Below, piece by piece: positions 1 to 8,317 of a stretch of DNA of 57,957 nt; within the stretch, counting starts at the first letter, position 1; each line of letters starts with the position of its first letter. Both the position numbers and the translations under genes were made by a program. Under the pieces are notes generated by a model. It did not search any database. It was given only the letters and a program-made list of their open reading frames with translations, and had not been told where the DNA came from. This DNA comes from Microbacterium resistens NBRC 103078 (GTDB taxonomy: Bacteria; Actinomycetota; Actinomycetes; Actinomycetales; Microbacteriaceae), in NCBI RefSeq assembly GCF_001552355.1, contig NZ_BCRA01000029.1, forward strand, positions 1 through 57,957. Reading direction: 5' to 3'.

Positions 1-73
1 GCTGGCCGGCGACGCCGCGCCGCGCCCGCGGCGCAGGGGCCGTCGTCGGCGGATCCTCTCCCGTCCTGCCTGA
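1..73 (+). CDS. possible C-terminal tail of an upstream gene (partial)
   Basis: A frame open from base 2 reads an arginine-rich tail and stops at TGA 71-73, 47 bases before the next start. Only about 23 codons are visible and no domain can be recognised. It may be the basic cytoplasmic tail of a membrane protein, or a chance open frame in GC-rich DNA. Confidence 0.25.
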   Translation, partial: LAGDAAPRPRRRGRRRRILSRPA

Positions 74-120
74 CATCCGGGGCGCTTGCGGTCGGCCGGG
101 CCGGGGGAGAGGGTGGAGGC

Positions 121-561
121 ATGTCCTCCTTCGTCGTCTCCCGGGTCGTCGCGATGGACCGTGACGCCGCGTTCGCGGACTGGATCGTCCCGGCACGGAT
201 GCGCACGTGGTGGTGGCCCCAGTGGCCGGACACCGTCTACCGCCTGGACGCACGCCCGGATCGCGCGTGGGAGATCCGATCCCCGTCCGCGGGTGCCGGG
301 GTCTCCGGCCGCTACACCGAAGTGGTTCCGGGCGCTTCGCTCGGGTTCACCTGGGAATGGGACGGCGCCGAGCGTCCGGACCGCGTCCTGGTGCTCTTCA
401 GCGACGACCGCGCCCATGCGGAGGACGACCCGGAGCACGTCGTCGAGCCGAGTCGCACGGAGGTGACCGTGGTCCACGTCGCCCCGGGTCGCCCGGTCGT
501 CGACGACCACGTCCGCGGCTGGAACGACGTGCTCGACCGCCTGCCAGGACGCATCGCCTGA
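121..561 (+). CDS. SRPBCC (AHSA1/START-like) domain protein
   Basis: A 146-residue protein with the length and layout of the SRPBCC/AHSA1 helix-grip fold: an N-terminal strand followed by a helix containing the DAAFADWIVP stretch, a tryptophan-rich segment (WWWPQWPD) near residues 30-38, and a run ending FTWEWDG near residue 80 that resembles the family's central strand. The ATG at 121 follows a GGTGGAGG ribosome site. Such proteins bind small hydrophobic ligands and often sit beside ArsR regulators; none is visible because the window begins just upstream. The ligand is unknown. Confidence 0.75.
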   Translation: MSSFVVSRVVAMDRDAAFADWIVPARMRTWWWPQWPDTVYRLDARPDRAWEIRSPSAGAGVSGRYTEVVPGASLGFTWEWDGAERPDRVLVLFSDDRAHAEDDPEHVVEPSRTEVTVVHVAPGRPVVDDHVRGWNDVLDRLPGRIA

Positions 562-658
562 GGCGGGGCGGCGTCACGTGAGTCACCGGGCGGTCCTCGC
601 CTGAGTCAGCCGCCGGCTCGCGCGGACCGCCACGACCGGCGGAACTTCTCCGGTCTGA

Positions 659-1546
659 TCAGCGCATGCCGGCGCTGTCTGCGGCGAGCCGCACAGCCCC
701 AAGCACCGGCGGACGATCCAGGAGCATCGTCCGGACCCCGAGCTGTTCTTCGGTGGCCCGACGCAGCCGACCGGCGTACTCCGGCTGGTTGCCGACCACG
801 CCGCCGCCGAAGACGACGGTCGCCCCGGCGTCGCCGTCCAGCGCGTGCGCGACGAGACCGATCGTGTGAGCGATGCCGCGTTCCACGGCGCTCGCCGCCG
901 CGGATTCGCCGCGGTTCTGGGCGGAGAAGACCTCGTCCGCCCACCGCGCCCAGGCCGAGGCCGGCTCGCGGTGCATGACGTCCACCAGTTCACGGAGGTT
1001 CGCCGCGCCGGAACGGGCGAGGAGCGCCGAGCGGAGCGGATCGGACGCGCGGTCGTCGGCGTCCTCGGCGTCGGTCAGCGCGGTGACGGCGTTGCGCACG
1101 ATCCCCCACGCCGATCCGTCATCTCCGACGAGCCACCCCCAACCACCGAGATAGCGCGCCCCCGAACGACTGCGACGGACGACGATCGAACCGGTTCCGA
1201 GGACGACGTTGATCGCGTCGGGGTGCCCGACGGCGCGGCCGAACAGCTCCGCGTCGTTGACGACCGTGACCGCCGCCGGGACCAGCGCACGGATCCGAGC
1301 GGCGAGGTCTTCGCACTCGGCGTCGGAGTCGCAGCCGTGCGCGCCGACGCCGATCGCATCCGGCATCGGCAGCTGAGGATGGTCCGCGATCGCCGCGATC
1401 ATCCGCGCGCGATCATCGAATCCGGCACCGCTCCAGTCCCACCCCTCGATCGCACGGTCCTCGAGCACCTCTCCGGCCATCTGCTCGCGACGAAGGTGCA
1501 CCTTCGTCCCCCCGGCATCGACTCCGAGCACGGTCCGCGCGGTCAC
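659..1546 (-). CDS. BadF/BadG-type sugar kinase (N-acetylglucosamine kinase-like)
   Basis: A 295-residue ASKHA-fold kinase. It opens with the phosphate-1 motif GVDAGGTK, has an ALVPAAVTVVNDAE segment followed by VVLGTGSIVV (phosphate 2), and a C-terminal adenosine motif VVFGGGVVGNQP. These match eukaryote-type GlcNAc kinase/BadF ATPases, which phosphorylate amino sugars in the cytoplasm. The GTG start at 1546 overlaps the upstream stop as GTGA, so it is translationally coupled as the last gene of a three-gene operon with two sugar dehydrogenases. An amino sugar or a related hexose is the likely substrate; the exact sugar cannot be read from sequence. Confidence 0.8.
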   Translation of the reverse strand: MTARTVLGVDAGGTKVHLRREQMAGEVLEDRAIEGWDWSGAGFDDRARMIAAIADHPQLPMPDAIGVGAHGCDSDAECEDLAARIRALVPAAVTVVNDAELFGRAVGHPDAINVVLGTGSIVVRRSRSGARYLGGWGWLVGDDGSAWGIVRNAVTALTDAEDADDRASDPLRSALLARSGAANLRELVDVMHREPASAWARWADEVFSAQNRGESAAASAVERGIAHTIGLVAHALDGDAGATVVFGGGVVGNQPEYAGRLRRATEEQLGVRTMLLDRPPVLGAVRLAADSAGMR

Positions 1547-2526
1547 ACACGGACCGCGTTCTCGTAGAACCGGAGGGCGAGCTCGAGGGTCTCGCGGGCG
1601 GCGTGTACATCGGCCGGCGCGGGGACGCCGTCGACGACGGCGGCCAGCAGGACGTCCAGCGTGTCGAAGCCATCGTCCGGCATCGTCTCCGTGTCCCAGG
1701 TCCGGTCGCCGCGGGAGACCGAGATCGTCCCGGTGCGGCTGTCGACATGGACCGAACCGCGGGTCCCGACGAGATGCATCGTCGTCTGCGAATCGCCGGA
1801 GGAGGCGATCCACGTGTCCTCGACGGTCACCACGGCCCCGGACTCCAGCGTGTAGACGGCATGGCCGTAGTCCTCGACGTCGAGGTCGGGGTGACGCAGG
1901 TTCCCGATCGTGCCGGAGACCGCGCGCACCGGGCTGTCGAACAACCACCGCATCCGATCGATCTGGTACACGGCGTGGTCGATCCAGCCGCCGCCCGGTG
2001 CGCGATCCGGATCGGTCCACCAGCTCGGGCCGACCTGCCCCGGCCACGGCGCGGGGACGGCGCTGTGCATCGAGAACGTGCCGGCGCGCAGGTCGCCCAC
2101 CGGTCCGTCGCCGAGCAGCGAACGCAGGCGGAGGGCGAGGGCGGACGTCCGGCGCGCCTCGCTCGGCACGAAGACCACGCCGGCCTCCTCGACGGCGGCC
2201 ACGACCGTGTCGGCGGTCGTGAGGTCCATCGCGAGCGGCTTCACCGCGACGATGTGCTTGCCCGCTCCGGCCGCGGCGATGCACAGCGCTGGGCTGCGGT
2301 CGACGCTGCTGAAGCAGGCGACCGCGTCGACGTCGGGTCGGATCGCCGCAGCCGCCGGATCCGTCGAGGCCTCGACAGCGAGCTCGGCGGCGATCTCCGA
2401 CGACCGCACCTGGTCCGGATCGGCGATGACGACGAGCTCCGCTTCCGGATGGGCCTGCACCGCTCGGGCGAAGGGGAGGGCGGCGTACCAGTGGTCGAGG
2501 CCGAGGACGGCGATGCGCACGGTCAT
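1543..2526 (-). CDS. Gfo/Idh/MocA family oxidoreductase
   Basis: A 327-residue NAD(P)-dependent dehydrogenase. The N-terminal Rossmann fold starts VRIAVLGLDHWY; the usual GxGxxG is degenerate here (GLDHWYA), which is uncommon. An EKP-like motif appears as VAVKPLAMD near residue 97, holding the usual catalytic lysine. The C-terminal half contains GGGWIDHAVYQID, the family's conserved GG-D/H active-site segment. The ATG overlaps the upstream stop by ATGA. It probably oxidises or isomerises a sugar or inositol derivative together with its two operon partners. Confidence 0.85.
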   Translation of the reverse strand: MTVRIAVLGLDHWYAALPFARAVQAHPEAELVVIADPDQVRSSEIAAELAVEASTDPAAAAIRPDVDAVACFSSVDRSPALCIAAAGAGKHIVAVKPLAMDLTTADTVVAAVEEAGVVFVPSEARRTSALALRLRSLLGDGPVGDLRAGTFSMHSAVPAPWPGQVGPSWWTDPDRAPGGGWIDHAVYQIDRMRWLFDSPVRAVSGTIGNLRHPDLDVEDYGHAVYTLESGAVVTVEDTWIASSGDSQTTMHLVGTRGSVHVDSRTGTISVSRGDRTWDTETMPDDGFDTLDVLLAAVVDGVPAPADVHAARETLELALRFYENAVRV

Positions 2527-3653
2527 GCCCGGGCCTCCGTTCCGAAGGTGGTCGTCAGGTCGACGACACGGCCCTCGCGCGCGGAGACCTCGACCGCGAT
2601 CATGATCTCGAGGGCGTGCCGGGCGTGCTCCGCGCTCAGGACGGGGTGCGCGCCGTCGCGCACGCAGTCCGCGAGATGGCCGATCATGAGCGCGCGACCG
2701 TAGGTGTCCCGGCGGGTGCTCCGCGCGAGCGGCTCGTCCCCGCGGATCCAGTCGTCGACGCCGGGGGACAGGTCGGTGCGATAGACCTCGAGGTCGTCGT
2801 GCCCGGGCTGGAGGATGTTCACCACGCCGCGCCGGCCGAAGATCTCGATCTTGGGCCCGGTGGAGACGTGGACGTTGTAGGTGCCGTCGATCACGGCGAA
2901 CGTCGACCCGCCGAAGTCGAGCATGAAGAGGTTGTTGTCGGCGATCTCGACCTCGATCTCCAGTCCGGCGAACGGACCGTCGCCGCGCACCGTCCGCGTC
3001 GGATCGGTGATGCCGGAGAAGGCTGAGACGCGCAGGGCGGGCCCCAGGATCCCGGTGATCTCGTGGATTCCGTACACGCCCATGTCCAGGAGCGGACCGG
3101 AACCCTTCCGGTAGAACCAGCTGGGGTCGCTCTCCCAGCCGCGCGGGCCGCCTCCGGGGCCGGCGTGGCTGGAGTGCACGCGCGCGAAAGCCACCCGTCC
3201 GATCTCACCGGCTCGGACCATCTCCGCCGCGCGCTCATAGGGCTCGTAGAGCATGTCGGGCGGGGCGCACACGATGAGCAGTCCTTTCTCCTCCGCGATC
3301 CGGATCAGCTCGTCCGCCTCTGCGACGGTCGACGCGATCGGCTTCTCGGTCGCCAGGTGCAGGCCCGCGTTCAGAATGGCGCGGGAGGTCTCGAAATGGA
3401 ACGGGATCGGCGTGAGGTTGGCGACGGCGTCGATGCCGCCGGCCGCGATCATCTCGTCGAGACCGCCGAAGGCGTGGGGGATCCCGAAGCGCGCGGCGAC
3501 CTCCTCGGCACGGGCGCGGTCGACGTCGGCCACGGCCTCGACTGCGACCTGCCCGGCGTACTGGTGCATGTTGGGCAGCACGCCGTAGGACGCGACCGCG
3601 ATGCCGCCGGTGCCAAGGACGCCGAGGCGCAGCGGACGGGGGGATTCGGACAT
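2523..3653 (-). CDS. Gfo/Idh/MocA family oxidoreductase
   Basis: A 376-residue dehydrogenase. The N-terminal nucleotide fold has a canonical GVLGTGGIA, the catalytic-lysine motif is ATEKPIA near residue 102, and the substrate-domain motif GPLLDMGVYGIHE is present. It is the first gene of the minus-strand operon and faces the ROK regulator across about 180 bases, so the intergenic region probably drives both directions. Likely role: oxidation of a sugar or sugar acid delivered by the neighbouring ABC importer. Confidence 0.87.
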   Translation of the reverse strand: MSESPRPLRLGVLGTGGIAVASYGVLPNMHQYAGQVAVEAVADVDRARAEEVAARFGIPHAFGGLDEMIAAGGIDAVANLTPIPFHFETSRAILNAGLHLATEKPIASTVAEADELIRIAEEKGLLIVCAPPDMLYEPYERAAEMVRAGEIGRVAFARVHSSHAGPGGGPRGWESDPSWFYRKGSGPLLDMGVYGIHEITGILGPALRVSAFSGITDPTRTVRGDGPFAGLEIEVEIADNNLFMLDFGGSTFAVIDGTYNVHVSTGPKIEIFGRRGVVNILQPGHDDLEVYRTDLSPGVDDWIRGDEPLARSTRRDTYGRALMIGHLADCVRDGAHPVLSAEHARHALEIMIAVEVSAREGRVVDLTTTFGTEARA

Positions 3654-3766
3654 GTCGACCTCACCTTCGATGGTTACAGTCAGGAATCCTGCCAGATGCC
3701 TGGAGGGAGATCAATGCGCCGATTTCGTTCAATTCTCTGGGCAGTTGGCGCCATCTGGAAGTGAGG

Positions 3767-3793
3767 GTTGCAAACTGTCAAGAAACGTTGCAA
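3767..3793. promoter_or_regulatory. candidate ROK operator: GTTGCAA repeated 20 bp apart
   Basis: GTTGCAA occurs at 3767-3773 and again at 3787-3793, so the copies are two helical turns apart and on the same face. Both are followed by a short ACTG-containing stretch. They lie between the divergent operons, just upstream of the ROK gene. This is the expected place for autoregulation and control of the dehydrogenase operon, but binding is an inference. Confidence 0.4.
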
Positions 3794-3830
3794 TACTGCT
3801 TGCGAGCCGATCCCGAGAGTCGAGGCAGAC

Positions 3831-5042
3831 ATGGCAGTCAAGCGCACACCGTCCTGGCTGGGCGATGAGAACGCCGCGCACGCGCTGGCCAGCATGATCG
3901 ACGGCGGTCCGCTCAGCCGGAACGGGATCGCTGCCCGAATCAACCTGTCCAAGCAGACCGCGGCGCAGATCGTGGCCCGTCTGGAGGAGCGCGGACTCAT
4001 CATCGCGGCTGGTGAGGAGGCTGCGAGCCGGGGTCCTGCCGCGACCGTCTACGGGGTTCGGAAGGACGTCGTCTTCGGCGTCGGCGTGAACGTGGACCAG
4101 CACGGCGTGCAGTCGAGCGTGGTGGACGTGACGGGGCGCGCTCACGTCGTGGCCCGTCAATCGGCCGAGGGCATCGGAACGGACCGCAGTGCGGCGAAGG
4201 ACGTGGCGCACGCCGTGCTGAGCGCCTGCCGAAGCGCAGGCGTCGACCTGGCTCGCGTCGGCCACGTCTGCATCGGGGTCCCCAGCAGCGTGGACACCCG
4301 CACCGATGAGCTCAGCTCCGTGGAGGGCCTGCCCGGTTGGTCCCGGCAGCACGTGCGCCGACAGATCGAGGAGGCGCTGGGATGCAGCGTGCGCATCGAC
4401 AACGACGTGAACCTGGCGGCGGTGGCGGAACGCAGCTCCGGGGCGTATGACGACGGCGACATCACTGCCCTGATCTGGATCGGCCACGGCATCGGACTGG
4501 CGTTGGACATCGCCGGAAAGGTCGTTCACGGCAGCTCCGGGGGCGCGGGGGAGATCGGGCATCTACCGGTCTCCCGCACCGTCGTACCCGGTGTGACCGA
4601 GAATCTCGACATCGAGGACACCGTCGGCGCCGGAGCGCTGGAGGCACTGGCGCGGAGCGTGGGAGAGGACCGCGTGACCTTCGAGGGGATCCTTGCCGGG
4701 GAGGATCTTCCCCCGCGCGTGTCCGAGGCGCTCGCCCCGAGGCTCGCGCACGCGGTCATCCCCGTCCTCGGCGTGATCGACCCCGACCACGTGGTGTTCG
4801 GGGGGCCGGTCGGACGCGCGGGAGGAGCGGCCCTCGCTGAGCTCACCCGGGTCGCGATCCGCGATCACACCCGGTGGGATCCGCCGATCGAGGTCGCCCG
4901 GGTGGGTGCGGACCCGGTCCTGAGCGGAGCCCTGGAACTGCTGCGTCGGGACCTGCGCGAAGACGTGCTCGCGCGGGCGCGCAGATCCGAAGCCGAAGAC
5001 GAGGAGGTGCGGATCGAGCGGAGTCTCCGCGCGATCCGCTGA
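3831..5042 (+). CDS. ROK family transcriptional regulator
   Basis: A 403-residue protein with an N-terminal winged helix-turn-helix (about residues 12-65, including SRNGIAARINLSKQTAAQIV) and a C-terminal ROK sugar-kinase-like domain. The ROK hallmark GEIGH is present (GGAGEIGHLPV), and IDNDVNLAA matches the family's glucose-site asparagine-aspartate. The cysteine cluster that normally follows GEIGH and binds zinc is absent, which fits a sensor rather than a kinase. The ATG at 3831 was chosen over an in-frame ATG/GTG 63 bases upstream because GAGGCAG precedes it and the longer form would read through the repeat operator. It probably represses both flanking sugar operons until its ligand is present. 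Confidence 0.87.
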   Translation: MAVKRTPSWLGDENAAHALASMIDGGPLSRNGIAARINLSKQTAAQIVARLEERGLIIAAGEEAASRGPAATVYGVRKDVVFGVGVNVDQHGVQSSVVDVTGRAHVVARQSAEGIGTDRSAAKDVAHAVLSACRSAGVDLARVGHVCIGVPSSVDTRTDELSSVEGLPGWSRQHVRRQIEEALGCSVRIDNDVNLAAVAERSSGAYDDGDITALIWIGHGIGLALDIAGKVVHGSSGGAGEIGHLPVSRTVVPGVTENLDIEDTVGAGALEALARSVGEDRVTFEGILAGEDLPPRVSEALAPRLAHAVIPVLGVIDPDHVVFGGPVGRAGGAALAELTRVAIRDHTRWDPPIEVARVGADPVLSGALELLRRDLREDVLARARRSEAEDEEVRIERSLRAIR

Positions 5043-5067
5043 TCCTCCGGAGTCGTATCCGGAAAGA

Positions 5068-5096
5068 CCGCGCCGGTGCTTGGGGCACCGGCGCGG
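5068..5096 (+). terminator. 12-bp perfect hairpin between regulator and importer
   Basis: CCGCGCCGGTGC at 5068-5079 pairs perfectly with 5085-5096 around a TTGGG loop. There is no T-run, as is common in high-GC actinobacteria. It sits 26 bases after the ROK stop and 30 bases before the binding-protein ATG, so it may end the regulator transcript, or act as an mRNA stabiliser that sets a higher level for the binding protein. Confidence 0.5.
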
Positions 5097-5126
5097 CAAC
5101 AGCAATGCACTCGCGAAAGGAATGCA

Positions 5127-6464
5127 ATGAAGCAGTTCACACGATACATCGCCGCGTTCGCCGCGGCGTCGGCGACCGTGGCCGTGCTGGCCGGTTGCGC
5201 CGGTGGCGGATCCGCCGCCGTCGCCGACAAGGCTCCGTCCGCGGACGAGCTGACGGGGGAGATCTCGCTCTGGCACCATTACTCGGCGCGCGAGGCGGAG
5301 GTCATCCAGTCGCTCGTGGATGACTTCCAGGCGGAGCATCCTGGCGTGAAGGTCACCGTCAGCGACCAGCAGGAGGACACGAAGATCGCCCAGGTGGCCG
5401 CCACCAGTTCCAAGGTCGACGTGATGATCACGAACGTCAACAACACCCTCGGAACGCTGTGCAAGTCGATGGTCGACCTGCAGCCGTACATGGATCGCGA
5501 CGGCGTCTCCGCCGACGACTTCCAGGACGTGTTCGCGGGACTCACCGAGTATGAGGGCACGCGCTGCAGCCTCCCGACCACCTCGGATGTCTTCGGGCTG
5601 TACTACAACACCGAGATGCTCGCCGCCGCCGGATTCAGCGAACCTCCTCGGACCCTCCAGGAGCTCGAGGAGATGGCGCTCGCGCTCACGGAGTACAACG
5701 CCGACGGGTCGATCAAGACCCTGGGATTCAATCCCCTCATCGGGTTCGGCCAGCTCCGCCCGACCACGCTCGGCCAGGCGGCGGGCGGCGCATGGATGGA
5801 GGACGGCAAGTCCGCGCTGCACACGGACCCGGCCTGGACCGACCTCATCAACTGGCAGAAGGCGTTCGTCGACGAGATCGGCTACGACAAGCTGAAGACC
5901 TTCAGCGCGGCCACCGGCGACCAGTTCTCCGCCGACAACCCGTTCCAGACGGGGAAGATCGCGATGGCCGTCGACGGCGAATGGCGCGTCGCGTTCATCG
6001 AGGATCAGGCGAAGGACCTGCCGTATGCCACGGCCCCGATGCCGGTGCTTGACGGCAGCGGTCAGGAGTACGGCGGCGGCTACGCATCGGGCGCGAACAT
6101 CGGCATCAGCAGCAAGTCGAAGAACCAGGAGGCGGCCTGGGCGCTGGTCAAGTACCTCTCCAGCGACACGGACGCCGCGGTGAAGTATGCCAACGGGTTC
6201 AAGAACATCCCGACGTTGAAGGCCGCCGCCGACTCCGCCGACCTCGAGGTGCCCGAGACCTACCGCACCTTCGTCGAGGCGTCCGCGCACCCCGCGACGG
6301 CGAGCTCGCCGGTGACCGCGATCGGCGCGACCCTGACGCAGGGGGTCGACAGCTTCTGGACCGGATATCAGTCCGGCGCGGCGTCCGAGAAGGGGCTCGC
6401 AGAGGGCCTGAGCCAGGTCGATCGCGACATCGACAACGCTCTGAGCCTGCGCGGGGCGAAGTAG
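5127..6464 (+). CDS. ABC sugar importer, solute-binding lipoprotein
   Basis: A 445-residue family 1 extracellular solute-binding protein. The signal peptide ends in a lipobox (VLAGC, cysteine near residue 23), followed by a glycine/alanine linker and the mature start ISLWHHYSAREAEVIQSL, typical of carbohydrate-binding proteins of this family. The ATG at 5127 has GAAAGGA eight bases upstream. It is the first gene of an importer operon with two permeases; no ATP-binding gene is present, which is normal for CUT1 systems that share one MsmK-type ATPase. The sugar is unknown; the neighbouring kinase and SIS protein suggest an amino sugar. Confidence 0.9.
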   Translation: MKQFTRYIAAFAAASATVAVLAGCAGGGSAAVADKAPSADELTGEISLWHHYSAREAEVIQSLVDDFQAEHPGVKVTVSDQQEDTKIAQVAATSSKVDVMITNVNNTLGTLCKSMVDLQPYMDRDGVSADDFQDVFAGLTEYEGTRCSLPTTSDVFGLYYNTEMLAAAGFSEPPRTLQELEEMALALTEYNADGSIKTLGFNPLIGFGQLRPTTLGQAAGGAWMEDGKSALHTDPAWTDLINWQKAFVDEIGYDKLKTFSAATGDQFSADNPFQTGKIAMAVDGEWRVAFIEDQAKDLPYATAPMPVLDGSGQEYGGGYASGANIGISSKSKNQEAAWALVKYLSSDTDAAVKYANGFKNIPTLKAAADSADLEVPETYRTFVEASAHPATASSPVTAIGATLTQGVDSFWTGYQSGAASEKGLAEGLSQVDRDIDNALSLRGAK

Positions 6465-6468
6465 CGCG

Positions 6469-7461
6469 ATGACGGCGACACTCGTTTCCTCCCCGGCGGC
6501 CCGGCCCTCGGGTCGGGCCGCCGGGGAGGCCTCTCGCAGCCGGCGCCGCCCGCGCTGGGCGATGTGGACGATGCTCGGGCTCGGGCTGATCGGCTTGCTG
6601 GTCTTCTTCGTGTACCCGCTGGCCGCGAACGTCTTCTACTCCTTCACCAGCTACGACCTCGTCAGCGAGCCGATCTGGATCGGCCTGCGCAACTACGAGT
6701 ACATGTTCAGCCAGGACAGCCGGGTGGGCACCGCGGCGCTCAACACTCTGTGGTTCGTCGTGTTCCTCGTCCCGGTGCGGATCCTCTGCGCACTCGGCAT
6801 CGCGCTGCTGCTGACCCGCCGCAAGCGCGCGAGCGGCGTGTGGCGCACGCTGTTCTACGTCCCGGCGCTCGTGCCGCCGGTGGCGAGTGTCGTCGCCTTC
6901 GTCTTCCTCTTTAATCCGGGGTCGGGACCGGTCAACACGATCTTGCGCGCCCTGGGGATCCAGGGACCGCTCTGGTTCAACGACCCGGCCTTGTCCAAGC
7001 CCTCGCTGCTGCTGCTGGGCATCTGGATGATGGGCGACATCATGGTGATCCTGCTCGCCGCCCTGCTGGACGTGCCACGCGATCAGTACGAGGCCGCGTC
7101 GCTCGACGGGGCGAACGGCTGGCAGCGGTTCCGCTTCGTGACGCTGCCGAACATCTCGCCGGTTCTGCTCTTCGCCCTCGTGACAGGCATCATCGGCTCG
7201 CTGCAGTACTTCACCGAGGCGGCGGTCGCGTCGAGCGTCGCCAACGGCTCCACGGGGATCGGGTCCGGTACGGAGGCCCTGATCGGCTACCCGAACGACT
7301 CTCTGCTGACCTTTACGCAGTGGATGTACCTGCAGGGCTTCTCCAGTTTCCAGCTGGGTTACTCCGCGGCTCTGGCCGTGATCCTGTTCATCGTCGCCGC
7401 CGCCGTCATGGCGCTGCTGCTGCGTCGCCTCGGCGCATTCGCGGGGAAGGGGCCGCGCTGA
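6469..7461 (+). CDS. ABC sugar importer permease (MalF-type)
   Basis: A 330-residue inner-membrane protein with about six hydrophobic segments, the first near residues 33-55 after a basic cytoplasmic tail. The EAA loop is visible as YEAASLDGANGWQRFRFVTLPNI, which docks on the shared ATPase. It follows the binding protein by four bases and its TGA overlaps the ATG of the next gene (TGATG). It forms the importer channel with the next gene. Confidence 0.9.
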   Translation: MTATLVSSPAARPSGRAAGEASRSRRRPRWAMWTMLGLGLIGLLVFFVYPLAANVFYSFTSYDLVSEPIWIGLRNYEYMFSQDSRVGTAALNTLWFVVFLVPVRILCALGIALLLTRRKRASGVWRTLFYVPALVPPVASVVAFVFLFNPGSGPVNTILRALGIQGPLWFNDPALSKPSLLLLGIWMMGDIMVILLAALLDVPRDQYEAASLDGANGWQRFRFVTLPNISPVLLFALVTGIIGSLQYFTEAAVASSVANGSTGIGSGTEALIGYPNDSLLTFTQWMYLQGFSSFQLGYSAALAVILFIVAAAVMALLLRRLGAFAGKGPR

Positions 7462-8285
7462 TGGCCCGTCGGATCCTGTTCTGGATCGCCGAGCACGCCC
7501 TGCTCGTCGCGCTCGCCGTGATGTTCCTGCTGCCGATCGGCTTCGTCCTGCTCACGTCGTTCATGGGCTCCCACCAGACCCTGACCGGCGCGGTGTGGCC
7601 GGACCCGTGGGCGTGGGAGAACTACGCGGGCGCGTTCACGGCCGCGCCGCTGCTCGTGTGGTTCGGGAACTCGCTGCTGTATGCGACCCTGGCGACGCTG
7701 TTCATGCTCGTCTCGTCGGTGCCCATGGCGTTCGTCCTGGCGAAGTACCGGTTCCGCGGCGACAACATCGTGTTCTTCCTCGTCATCGTGGCGATGCTGC
7801 TGCCGCCGCAGGTCACGCAGGTTCCGCTCTACGTGATGTGGTCCTCACTCGGACTGACCGGGACCCTGTGGCCGCTGATCCTCCCGCACCTGTTCGGCAG
7901 CGCCTTCTCGATCTTCCTGCTGCGGCAGTTCTTCCTGGCGATGCCCACGGAGTACGTCGACGCCGCCCGCATGGACGGCAACGGAGACTGGGGGATCCTG
8001 CTCCGCGTCATCGTGCCGATGGCCAAGCCCGGGATCGCCGCCGCATCGATCTTCACGTTCTTCGCCTGCTGGAACGACTACTACGGACCGCTGCTGTACG
8101 CCTCGGAGTACTCCGAGAACTGGACGGTGTCGTTCGGTCTAGCGAGCTTCCACGGGTCCCATTCCACGGACTGGGGCATCACCATGGCCGTCACGATGCT
8201 GGCGACGATCCCTGTCGTCATCGTCTTCTTCTTCGCTCAGCGGACGTTCGTCGAGGGCATCACCCTCACCGGCGTCAAGGGCTGA
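7461..8285 (+). CDS. ABC sugar importer permease (MalG-type)
   Basis: A 274-residue permease with about six membrane segments and an EAA loop (EYVDAARMDGNGDWGILLRVIVPMAKP). The C-terminus GVKG is typical of MalG-type subunits. The start ATG at 7461 overlaps the preceding stop by one base. Together with the upstream permease it makes the heterodimeric CUT1 channel. There is no unusual feature. Confidence 0.9.
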   Translation: MARRILFWIAEHALLVALAVMFLLPIGFVLLTSFMGSHQTLTGAVWPDPWAWENYAGAFTAAPLLVWFGNSLLYATLATLFMLVSSVPMAFVLAKYRFRGDNIVFFLVIVAMLLPPQVTQVPLYVMWSSLGLTGTLWPLILPHLFGSAFSIFLLRQFFLAMPTEYVDAARMDGNGDWGILLRVIVPMAKPGIAAASIFTFFACWNDYYGPLLYASEYSENWTVSFGLASFHGSHSTDWGITMAVTMLATIPVVIVFFFAQRTFVEGITLTGVKG

Positions 8286-8317
8286 TCCTCCGTCCCCTCC
8301 CTCTGAAAAGGAGCCTC